Below are positions 32,821-41,914 of a stretch of 64,000 nucleotides of DNA, one piece after another. The notes under the pieces are model-generated. The model was not told where the DNA came from and searched no databases. It saw nothing but the letters and a program-made list of their open reading frames with translations. The position numbers were made by a program, and so were the translations under genes. Source of the DNA: Batrachochytrium dendrobatidis JAM81 (Eukaryota; Chytridiomycota; Chytridiomycetes; Rhizophydiales); assembly GCF_000203795.2 (NCBI RefSeq), contig NW_006281108.1, positions 191,868 through 255,867 on the forward strand. The letters are read 5' to 3'. Every line of letters starts with the position of its first letter. Positions within the stretch are counted from its first letter, which is position 1.

Positions 32821-34107
32821 GGTTGGCGAGTTGTAGGTTGGTTGTAAAATTTGTTGAATAGCTGGGTAAATACAGAAAATTAGCGTGTCGTGTGAACCTG
32901 GCTCGTTTATAATTCATTTTTTTCTGTTTTGCAGTGTTACGGCCATATTCACGTACAATGTAACTTTATCTCGCAGCAACTTTGCTTTGAAACAATGATT
33001 AAATATTCGTTGTACTTTTATTATAAATAGGTTTTTTCAATTGTCATTCTCAATGTCTGAAATCGCATGCTATAACCCCCATTTTTTATTAAAGTGGCTG
33101 CTGGCAGGATTTGGGAATGAACAGTATAGAGTTGTGTAATCCAACTAGGCCTCACAATATTGCCATGTGTCAAACAGCTAAAAACCCATGTTTAATCAGT
33201 GAAGTTTTAACCTTGTAAAATGGTATATTGTCTAGAGTCGAATGCACTAGGGAATGTCTTGATGCTCACAATCCTGGAATATCAAAGCATTCACAGCTCC
33301 TTTAATCAACCTTTGAACACAGCGTCCATCGTACGAAGCACACAATAGTTTTGAACTGGGACTATCCCTTTCTTTTCTTTTAGCATAGCCATATATTGCA
33401 TGTTATCCAAATTCATACATTGCAATCCAGATTTCAAGTCTGACTGCTCTGATAGTGACAAACTTTGTATAAACCCCTGCATCTTGAAAACTCGTATGTT
33501 TGCGTTATAGTTCAAGAAACCAAAGATTGCACGTCTCGGGAATGCAACTGTTGTTTCCATGTCAGTTATCCAATGTCATAATGATCGAGTTGTAGATTGA
33601 GCAAGTGTGGGACTCGTTGAAACAGATGCACTCATTCAGTTCTTGTTAGCGTTGCGTTTTACGTGAATACGACTGTAAATTACATTTCCCTCATGAAAAA
33701 CTATATCGAGTCTTTTCAGTCCCAAATCACCTCTTGGCATAGTCTCAGAGTTGAATACTAAAACAATGGCGAGATCAAGTATTTATATAGGAGATTTTTA
33801 GATTCCTGTTCTAATCAAACAGTTTTGTTGGCTAGTAGTTTGGCATATGGCAATCCATCGAGTTTATGCACCGTAACGGGATAGTTGGTTAGTTTTTATA
33901 GCCGATATGAACACAATCGAGTTTCAAACAGACTCGATACATAGAACCAAGTACGACAAAATGATATTTGAACTGGTATACAGCCATATTCGCGTGAAAT
34001 GAGTCACCAAATCAAAATACATGATAGTCTCATGCTTGATTGTACCAATCATACCGAGCAGTATCGTATCTTTTGAAGTTGTTAAACCCCACTGATCCGA
34101 CATTTAA

Positions 34108-34297
34108 TCTTTGTTCTTTTGAACTAGATCACAAACATGTAAAGTTTTAGGATACAACAGAGTCTTTGTACAATGAATATCTAACCATTGTATCTTCCTG
34201 GAAAAATAAGACTGCGAGACAAATACAGAAAAGGGTTTCATTTTACGTGAATTGCAATCTAAATGCTCAACTGGCACGGGATATACGGTTGTAAATG
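34108..34297 (+). repeat. Long dispersed-repeat copy with internal insert
   Basis: The left end reads TTTGTTCTTTTGAACTAGA, then AAAGTTTTAGGATACAACAG, then AAAAATAAGACTGCGAGAC. The right end is CATTTTACGTGAAT, with about 31 bases (34251-34281, GCAATCTAAATGC ... GGCACGGGAT) before TACGGTTGTAAATG. The order of blocks is the same as at 50433-50646. The insert is shared with the copy near 15307-15353. Confidence 0.7.
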
Positions 34298-34328
34298 CTA
34301 AATAAACCAATATTCAACGTAGAATCAT

Positions 34329-35989
34329 TCAAGCTGGATTGGAATCTTTGTGAGTCCACGAATCGTCACTGAGAATTATCAACCCAGACGTACTACTCGT
34401 GTTGGAATATGTGTTGGCTAATTGAATTGGCTCTCCGTAAGACACATGTGCTGCAGGCAATACACTTGGCGGTGTGTGTCCATCAATAGTACTGATAGAT
34501 TCACGCAGTGGCGGTGAAGAGTAATATCCATTAGCCATCCTACCACTTCCATCCAGACTTTTTGTTGGGGATAGCGACATAGTATTGGCACTGTTTCCAT
34601 GGCTACCACTTAGACTTGGTGAAGCAATAAAAGTACTTTGGCTTCTCCCCTGACAGCACAGAATAAAAATAATACAGTTGATGAATCCACCAAGCGAGTT
34701 GCAGATTGCCTGAATCACGCCCAAAGTAAACACATAATCCCCAGTCACAAATTGGTGAATTCTATTCACTGTTGCTGGAGTCCAAATCACCATAAAGGCA
34801 ATCACAAACAGCATCATACGCCTCACTAATACTGTCTGATATTTTTCTGATTGAGGTTGGGCCACAGTTGAGGTAACAGACATGCGAATGAGTCCTTTTA
34901 TAGGGTTTCTGTTTGGCAGATTAAGCTGTTTCATCAAGCCAGTAATGCGAAGCCACGTTGCTCCATAGGCGATAATAGCACCTACGAATACAGCCCAAAC
35001 CTCCAGGTATAAAAACCAGATGCGATACTGTTTATGATCTGCAGAAATCCAGCAATACGAATCTGCATCTCCGACAAGATTATTTGAAATGGATGTTGGT
35101 GAATACACAAGAATCGTCAATGCTAAAGGTAGTGCTACTATAAAACATAGAACAATGAGATAGGGCTGCATAAGCTCCAAGGTCTTTGCTGAGCCGTTAA
35201 AATGAACAATATACACCATGGTAAGCGACATTAATAAGCAGATGTTGGCAGATGCTGGCGAGAATTCTTGAATCATGAATGCTTGAAGTTGACACCAAGT
35301 GGAGTTGATGCCACGATCAATCGCCCATCGTGCAGCAAATCTAGCCACTATTAATGAGTTTACAAATGCAGGATAAATTCAATAGTCAGCAACCCAATAT
35401 CATAACCAGTGATGCTGAATGCAATAATCCTGATCAGTGGCCATCAGCCCAATATGAAAGGTCAAAGGCGCGATTTCTGCCGATGTGCCACAATCTATAA
35501 ACTTTGAAGTAGCAGGTGTGGATCAGGTCCAATAAAAAGCAGCACAAATAAACCAACTTACAACAATCAAACCCGTCAGCAACAGCCAGTGCCAATACAA
35601 GGCTTCCCATTGTGTTTGCAAAGAGCTTGGGTCGGAATATTCGAAGCTGTTGTGATATGAACAATCCACAAGTTGAAAATGCATGGTGTAGTCCATGTAC
35701 AAGTTTGGAACAAAGTCAATGGCAAGATGCGTAGTAAAATAACATTTGTCATGAGTTGCATTTTGAAACAATAAACTGTCAGTCAAATCACGTCAAGGCA
35801 AGCATATCAAAATAGGTGAATTGAGGTGTCAGGATCAACTGAATCCAGTCCTATCCGTATTGGTACAGCAGACATTGTAGAATATAAACTTACAGAAATC
35901 ATGACAATAGTGCCCAAAATTGACAGGGATGCTGAAAACCGAGTAACATTGGATAGGATTGCCAGTTCTGAAGGATGAATGTTGGTCAT
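34329..35989 (-). CDS. Seven-transmembrane receptor (cAMP-receptor/Git3-like)
   Basis: Exons 35989..35894, 35646..35562 and 35347..34329 give 399 aa. Hydrophobic helices follow TM1 (FSASLSILGTIVMIS), TM2 (LFANTMGSLVLALAVADGF), TM3 with the Cys in STWCQLQAF, TM4, then a second loop Cys (DADSYCWIS) able to pair with it, TM5, TM6 (LFVIAFMVIWTPATVNRI) and TM7 (CNSLGGFINCIIFILCC). The C-tail of about 110 residues is Ser-rich, likely phosphorylated. The pattern fits fungal Git3/Dictyostelium cAR-type receptors that couple to G proteins; the ligand is unknown. Exon 1 to exon 2 leaves a slightly short TM1 loop, so the acceptor at 35647-35648 is the least certain point. Confidence 0.78.
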
Positions 35990-37113
35990 TAATGCGAGAC
36001 AAACTTGGCGCTATACAATGAGCTGCAGCAAAATAACAGTGCCGAATATATGATACTAGATGTACAAATGCAGCGTTGATCAAACTGAGCTTGAGTTGAA
36101 TGTGTCTTCAACGATCAATTCAGCTTGTTCGGTATGTATTTTGGTTCAGTTAATCAGCAGTGCTTTAGTTGCGTAGAATGAATGAAAAGTTTAAACTAGA
36201 TTTTTGGTATAAGAATAAATCCTGTCAAGTGGAAATAAATCTCGAGTAAATTAAGCGCCAAAGCCGACTTTTTCTCTTATTGATATACAGCAAGCAGGCA
36301 AGGTCAAATGAATTGATGTCAGTACGAAATTGCTTTTGAATCACTAAACAGGGGGTAAAAAGACAAAGCAATGCAGAATTAAAGGTTATGGTATATTGGT
36401 GGTGTATACAAATCAATCCAAATGTGATTGAAAAAGTGAGATGCTTTTTAAAAAATAATAATTGAAAGACTTGGTTGTCAAACGGTGGTGGCACAAACCA
36501 GACGCCAAAAAGTTGTGTTAGTGGCGACTATTTACTAGTTTCGGAGAATTCACCTCCGAGTAGCTCTCAAGTCCCAAATTATAAATATCAACAGTCCATC
36601 AAAGCAATTGCGCTTGATTCAACCATAGCGCAATCAATTGCGTCATTTTTACCTACAGCATGGACAGTCAAAATAAATATCGTCAGCATATTAAACTGCT
36701 TTGATCGAGCGCCTTTCCAACAGTACAACTGCATTCACGTAAAATGAATCACCGAGTTCAAAATAATAATAAACCGCCAGTCTCATGACATAATTTTCAC
36801 CATACTACAGGTTCTTTTGGTGATTGATATGAAGATAGTAGTCACATTTCCAAGACACGCAACTTTGTTTTCTTGAGCTAGATTGCAGATGTATCCGAAA
36901 TTTTAGAACAGAGCATTTTTAATGGCATGACTGTGTGTAGACCCAACGTCTCTATACAAGATATAAACTGATGATGGTTACTGACAATTGCTTCTTTATT
37001 TTTTTGCCAATAACCGTTAGTGATTCAAATTCACAATTTGGCACAGATCATTCCATGGGATTAACTGTTTATTATATCTAGCTTGGCGATCCATTCCAAT
37101 ATCAGTGTACCTT
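35990..37113. other. Intergenic region with two dispersed-repeat segments
   Basis: Bases 36726-36748 are an inverse copy of the repeat end (TGCATTCACGTAAAATGAA). Bases 36864-36883 carry the block CTTTGTTTTCTTGAGCTAGA, followed by AAATTTTAGAACAGAG. Small open frames at 36225-36494 and 36475-36747 show no coding signal I trust. Confidence 0.5.
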
Positions 37114-38669
37114 TTAGATTGTGGCAACACTGTTTATCCTAGCATTGGCAACCATGTCTTTAAAAAGCCAATCTCGAGTACGACACAGGAAAAATGGGAT
37201 CATAAAGAAAGCAGCGGTGGAAAGTATAACAGCTAGAATTGGCATAACAGTTCCATAGTGAACAACTTCGGAAAAGAATGGGTACGGAAAAGGCAGTTCA
37301 AAACTCCAGTTTACCAGCAATACCATGACAATATAAGAAACAATGCAAACAATCGGCGCTACTACATGGCGAGGATAGACAATGGTTCGGGTAAGAATCA
37401 GATCGACTAGAACAACAACAAGAGCTGTGATGTGGGTGTTGATCACGCTGAATTTTTCTACTGAGCTGTTTTGTTCAGATACTTTATGGTTGAGAAGAGC
37501 CCAGAATACTGATACAGTAATAATAATAAGTGTCACAGAGTTTGCAAAAAGATACGGCATAGCGCGATCTAATAGACAACCTGGCATTAATCTGCGGTTA
37601 TAATAAAGAAAATTATGTGCTACAGCAGCCTAAAGTGGTATTACATAATCAATTACAAATGGCATAATTTAGTAAATGATTTGGATATACTGGACCAATT
37701 GACATTGCATATTCAACGATACAATAGACCTACCGTGAGATACAACCATAAAAAAACCCAAGACCAGTTGCTGAGGTAATACAGAAATTTAGGACTAACG
37801 GTAAGGCGCCACACAATAATGCATGTAGAGTATATAAGCATAACCACTCGGATGATGAGCAAAGTTTTACTTGGAATCAATGCAGACTTTGCCGATAAAC
37901 ATCGAAGCACTGATGGTGGAGTTTCCCGATGAAACAAAAAATCAAACGTGTTTGTCTTGCGTTCAACAAGAGCCGACTCTCTAGATTCGAGTTTATAGCT
38001 TATGTCGGACTCGGGATAAAGCGTTGACTGGCTGCAATACACAGGAGATAAATTGGAAGTAAAAGTATGTTTTGTAGGTGGAGAAAGTGCTGCTGCTGGC
38101 ACAGCAACAGCTGTTGAATTTGGAGTAATCACTGAGGCTCTTGTTGGATTCTGAGGTACAGTTTTTTGACTTTTCAACTGATGCAGTTGTGCATGCGTGG
38201 AAAATCGTGCTGGTGCGGGTGATGAAATCGGCGCTGTATTCCTATGATCATCATGTGCTGGTAGAATCATATCAGAAGAAGCAGAGATATTGTCTATTGG
38301 GTCGGACAAGGGCACATCGATATTGGTTTTATGACAGTCTTGAATCATGGCATCAGCAGATTGATGAGAGCTCAACAATGGCTCGACAAACGACACGCTC
38401 AATTTGCTTTTTTTAATAGGCTCGACTGCTCCATCCTCGGAAACTCTATCCACAAAAGTATTGATTTTGTCGATATAGAGGATAGTGTCTCGGTTCGACT
38501 GAGTAAGCGATCGATTGGAGATGATAGTGTCTCTGTCGGCTGGCTTGTTAGAACAGTTCACATTGCCAATCGAGCCTACAATATTGACTTTGTACGATAT
38601 GGGACTGTCCGACTCTTCAAATAAGGGCGACAACTCTACATGTGACGATGGAAGCGGTGTATCTGCCAT
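37114..38669 (-). CDS. Multi-pass membrane protein with long disordered N-terminus
   Basis: Exons 38669..37734 and 37629..37114 give 483 aa. The first 270 residues are polar and Ser/Thr/Asp-rich. From about residue 275 there are some six hydrophobic helices, beginning TLLIIRVVMLIYSTCIIVWRL and YLSNWSWVFLWLYLT. The pattern (I-C/R-R ... TNYAW/LSNWSW ... LY) is shared with the next gene upstream (39315-40304), so the two are paralogues. The topology resembles FAR-17a/AIG1-like or rolling-stone-like membrane proteins, but I cannot decide between them. The function is unknown. Confidence 0.75.
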
Positions 38670-39314
38670 CTATTCTACTGGGCTACTTTGACCTAAAGTA
38701 GCTTCTATCTAATTGCAGAACTTGAAATCAAAAATCAAAAACCAAGGTACCAGAGCAAGCAAAGTTGATGATACTAGAGGTGTATAAAGGATTGATCCAC
38801 AAACACAAAATATATTCTAGTTGAATGACAGTGTGTCTTCTATAAAATAGGCTGAAAGGGCGACGAATGAACTGTGTTTTGAAAAAAAAGGGACGTCAAG
38901 TTTTATTATATATCTAAAAGTCAAAGGTGCATTTGTGTGACATTCTAGTGGTCAATTGTGACAGATCAGCAAGCCATAATGATAAAAGTTCAAGCAGGCG
39001 AATAGCTTGGATTGGAATATTCGGACCACAAAGTGGGCCAGTCATCAGAACGCGGTGCCACAACTCGTACACGATAGAGCTTGATAGGGTGAAGCCATTT
39101 GCTCCAGAGCCTATTTCAACTCCAACAATGAGTTCAAGCACATTAGATATTTATGCTGCCAACTTGAGCAAACCGTGCATTTGTATTGCTGCTTCGAGTC
39201 CAAAAATTTCCAAATTAAACAGTTTTATCCAAACCCATCGAACAAGTGTGTACATGATAAAAGTATGGTCAGCATGTTGGGATTAATCCAAAAATCAAAA
39301 CCAATTTTATTCTC
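38670..39314. other. Spacer with conflicting coding signals on both strands
   Basis: The plus strand is open for 119 codons (38927-39286, MHLCDILVVNC...). The minus strand offers a 75-codon frame (38914-39141). A two-exon minus alternative joins MYTLVRWVWIKLFNLEIFG to KLWSKWLHPIKLYRVRVV via a weak GTTGGC donor. None matches a family I know, and they cannot all be genes. Confidence 0.3.
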
Positions 39315-40304
39315 CTAGCTCCCATCAGCAAAAGAACCGCCCACACGGCGTAAATGAGTGTCTCGCTCTTCGTCATCATCATTTTTGCAATCACAGAGCT
39401 GAGTCAAGGGTGATAGGTCCTTCAATGCCCAATCACGTATCAGATGCACTAGTTTGATATATGCAACCACAACCAAAATGATGACTCCCATAGAAATAAT
39501 CCCAACAACAGCCATTCCAGTATGTTCAGTGATGTTAAAAAAGGTGTCCATAAAAAAGTATGGCCATTCCAGGTTCAATATGTAGTGATAGATCCAAACC
39601 CAAACTATATAGAGTGCACCAAATAATATCGGAGAGACTGCGTCCCGAATTGAAACTTTGATACGATTCGCAAACATGTCAATCAGCAAAAATAGCAGTC
39701 CAAGAGTGTGCTCCATAATAGTAGTAGCAATGATCCATCTGGTAAATTCGGGTTGACTAAAATCTTGTCGCAGCACAATCCAATACACAGGAGGAACAAC
39801 CCAGTTCATAGTATGCGCAGCCACATACAACCACATGAACAGTCGAGGCAGAATCTCGAGTGCAATACGATGCATATTTGCAAGCCTTTTCTGGCTTGCA
39901 GTGTAATGAACAGCTTCAATACTACAGGTCGATGGCGGATAGACTAATGCCAAGTAAGAAGCATAGCTGGATACAATAAAATACAAGTTCATGCCGATCC
40001 AAGCATAATTGGTGAGGAACATGCAGTATTCCAATAAACTAGAAAACTGAGTGATGCGAATGCCAGTAAAGACTATTCCGAAAATAGAAATGACGATCCT
40101 GCATATCAAGATGCGGAGAGTAGAGGATGTGGAAAAGGAATAGGTTGCTTGATTGAGAAACACATGTTGGTGCAGTGGCTGTTGTGTATTATAACCAAGT
40201 AGCTGGTCGTTGTCCAAATCGGAAGTTGGTTCCAGAGGAGACAGTTGCATACAACTGACAGCAGTCTCATGAGTGAAATTGCTAGCTGAATTGGATTCAG
40301 CCAT
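39315..40304 (-). CDS. Multi-pass membrane protein, paralogue of the downstream gene
   Basis: A single exon encodes 329 aa with a polar 75-residue N-terminus and about six or seven helices: ICRIVISIFGIVFTGIRI, YCMFLTNYAWIGMNLYFIV, LPRLFMWLYVAAHTMNWVVPP, WIIATTIMEHTLGLLFLLIDMF, SPILFGALYIVWVWIYHYI and a last helix GIISMGVIILVVVAYIKLVHLIRDW. The final LIRDWALKDL matches CRTRDWLFKDM of the paralogue at 37114-38669, and both have the TN(Y/W)xW motif. The family is tentatively FAR-17a/AIG1- or rolling-stone-like. A dispersed-repeat copy lies only 27 bases upstream of the ATG. Confidence 0.78.
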   Translation of the reverse strand: MAESNSASNFTHETAVSCMQLSPLEPTSDLDNDQLLGYNTQQPLHQHVFLNQATYSFSTSSTLRILICRIVISIFGIVFTGIRITQFSSLLEYCMFLTNYAWIGMNLYFIVSSYASYLALVYPPSTCSIEAVHYTASQKRLANMHRIALEILPRLFMWLYVAAHTMNWVVPPVYWIVLRQDFSQPEFTRWIIATTIMEHTLGLLFLLIDMFANRIKVSIRDAVSPILFGALYIVWVWIYHYILNLEWPYFFMDTFFNITEHTGMAVVGIISMGVIILVVVAYIKLVHLIRDWALKDLSPLTQLCDCKNDDDEERDTHLRRVGGSFADGS

Positions 40305-41198
40305 ATCAGCAGTGATAAACTATCCAATAATAGCCGTATTCACGCAAAATGGAAAACAATAAGGGAGCCAAAGCACAAGCAGTTTCATGAAACGATTGGT
40401 GTTGGTTTACCGAACAGCATTGTTTGAACTCGACAAAGTTGATGATCTTTGCGATCATTTTTGTATAAAAAACTGAACAAATGTTCACATCACAGTTTCG
40501 TTCATTACACACTTGTTTAATTTCCAACTCTCATTGCAAATATTGCATTTGAATCAAGTCAATCTGCAGGGTTGAACGCGCTTAATATTTCAGCAGTTTG
40601 TAGTTTAATCAATATCGAGTGCTAACTCTGATGTGTGTTTAGCATTCTATTGGAATAAATTATTGTACAGTATTTGTGCATATATACAGATCAAGTTTAA
40701 AGCAGGCACTATGCTTTTTTGACAATCAAGTAAAATAATTGACAAATTTGTAGCAATCCGATTTCTATCAACAGGATCAATGTTTTATATATTTGCTGTA
40801 GTTTTTTCTAAATTAGCCATCCGATCTCATTTTGGTTGTGTTGAAACTGGAGAGTAATGTCAAGAGCACGTTGCAAATACGGGATCAGATCAAGTGATGT
40901 ATCTCAAGTCGCACATTGTATCAACTATAAAAGGACCAATGCCATTCTCTATTAACAGTCAGGCTTATTACGTTTATTTTTATAATTTTTATAATTGAGC
41001 AATCCTGAATACCTCTACATTCCAACAGTTTATACAGAGTTTGATTTTGTAATCATTGCATGACAGACATATTTAAAGAATTGAAACTCTAGTCGGTTTG
41101 TAGAACAATTGTTCCAAAACAAAACAGGGATTTGATAATCATTCATTTTACGTGAATACGATGGTAGAGTTGCTTTGCTCGACTAAAATTGGAATTCA
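40305..41198. other. Divergent intergenic region flanked by two repeat copies
   Basis: Bases 40331-40355 hold an inverse copy (TAGCCGTATTCACGCAAAATGG) and 41142-41168 a direct copy (CATTTTACGTGAATACG), each about 30 bases from a start codon reading outward. Between them the sequence is AT-rich with no gene. Confidence 0.6.
41142..41168 (+). repeat. Dispersed-repeat end next to the GNAT start
   Basis: TTCATTTTACGTGAATACG, ending 31 bases before the GNAT ATG and so probably within its promoter or leader. Confidence 0.65.
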
Positions 41199-41748
41199 AT
41201 GGCAACCGTCAAATTGGTCACTACACCCGAAGAGTTGAAAGAGGCTCATCGAGTCAGATATTTAGTGTTTGCTGTTGAGCAGGTATAACTGAGAATGAAG
41301 TTGTTGGCATTTAAACAGAAATTCATTCGATCATACTGAATCAACTTTATTACAGGGTTTTGATGCCAGTATTGATGTGGATGAAATCGACCCAAAATGC
41401 ACACACTGGTTATTATTACCAGAGGAAACAAGTGCTCATGAATCCAGTACGACTGCATCAAATGTGTCAGGGAGTGCCATGGGCACAGTGCGAATGGTTC
41501 CTACAGAGCCATGTCCCTCACTAGGACGACTGTGTGTTCTCGAAACAGCACGAGGAATGGGCGGAGGTCTTAAACTAGTTCAGGCAGTGCATGAGCATGC
41601 CAAATCCAAAGGATTTGATCGATTGCAGATCCACTCTCAGTATGACAAGGTGGATTTCTATTCAAAGGCAGGATACAAGGTTGACGATCCCGAGCCCTTT
41701 GACGAAGAGGGTATGCCGCATTTCCATATGAGCATCGATCTGGTGTGA
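41199..41748 (+). CDS. GNAT-family N-acetyltransferase
   Basis: Exons 41199..41282 and 41356..41748 give 158 aa. The start MATVKLVTTPEELKEAHRVRYLVFAVEQGFDASIDVDEID matches the ElaA/YjcF-type GNAT N-terminus (xxRxxVFxxEQ). The acetyl-CoA loop appears as LETARGMGGGLKLVQAVHEHAKSKG, and the C-terminus (HSQYDKVDFYSKAGYKVDD, PHFHMSIDL) completes the fold. It should transfer an acetyl group from acetyl-CoA to an unknown small-molecule or protein amine. It is a short, probably cytosolic enzyme. A dispersed-repeat copy ends about 30 bases before the ATG. Confidence 0.88.
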
Positions 41749-41914
41749 CGTACAAGGTTTTAGTTGAGTCGCTGTTGACAGACATGTAGTGTTGGTTGGG
41801 AGTTGAATTGGCTATATGTCATGAGGTGGTTACAGAACAGAGCTTGTTGAGTTACCCCTAATAAAAGAAACTTGTACCGAACCAGTTGGCCTGACAAGCA
41901 CCTATTATAGGGAG

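Larger units (their letters stand above)
31830..34328. other. 2.5-kb gene-poor region rich in dispersed-repeat copies
   Basis: Apart from the candidate exon, no convincing gene is seen. It holds repeat ends at 32937-32963 (inverse), 33653-33680 (direct) and 33980-34003 (inverse), the block TTCAAGAAACCAAAGATTGC at 33510-33529, and the long copy 34108-34297. An 84-residue frame at 33306-33560 on the minus strand overlaps that block and is probably spurious. Confidence 0.55.

Noticed and set aside
33306..33560. Minus-strand frame of 84 codons (METTVAFPRRAIFGFLN...)
   Set aside because: Its first 25 codons lie in a repeat block also seen at 46.3 and 50.4 kb; no family match and no introns or signals.
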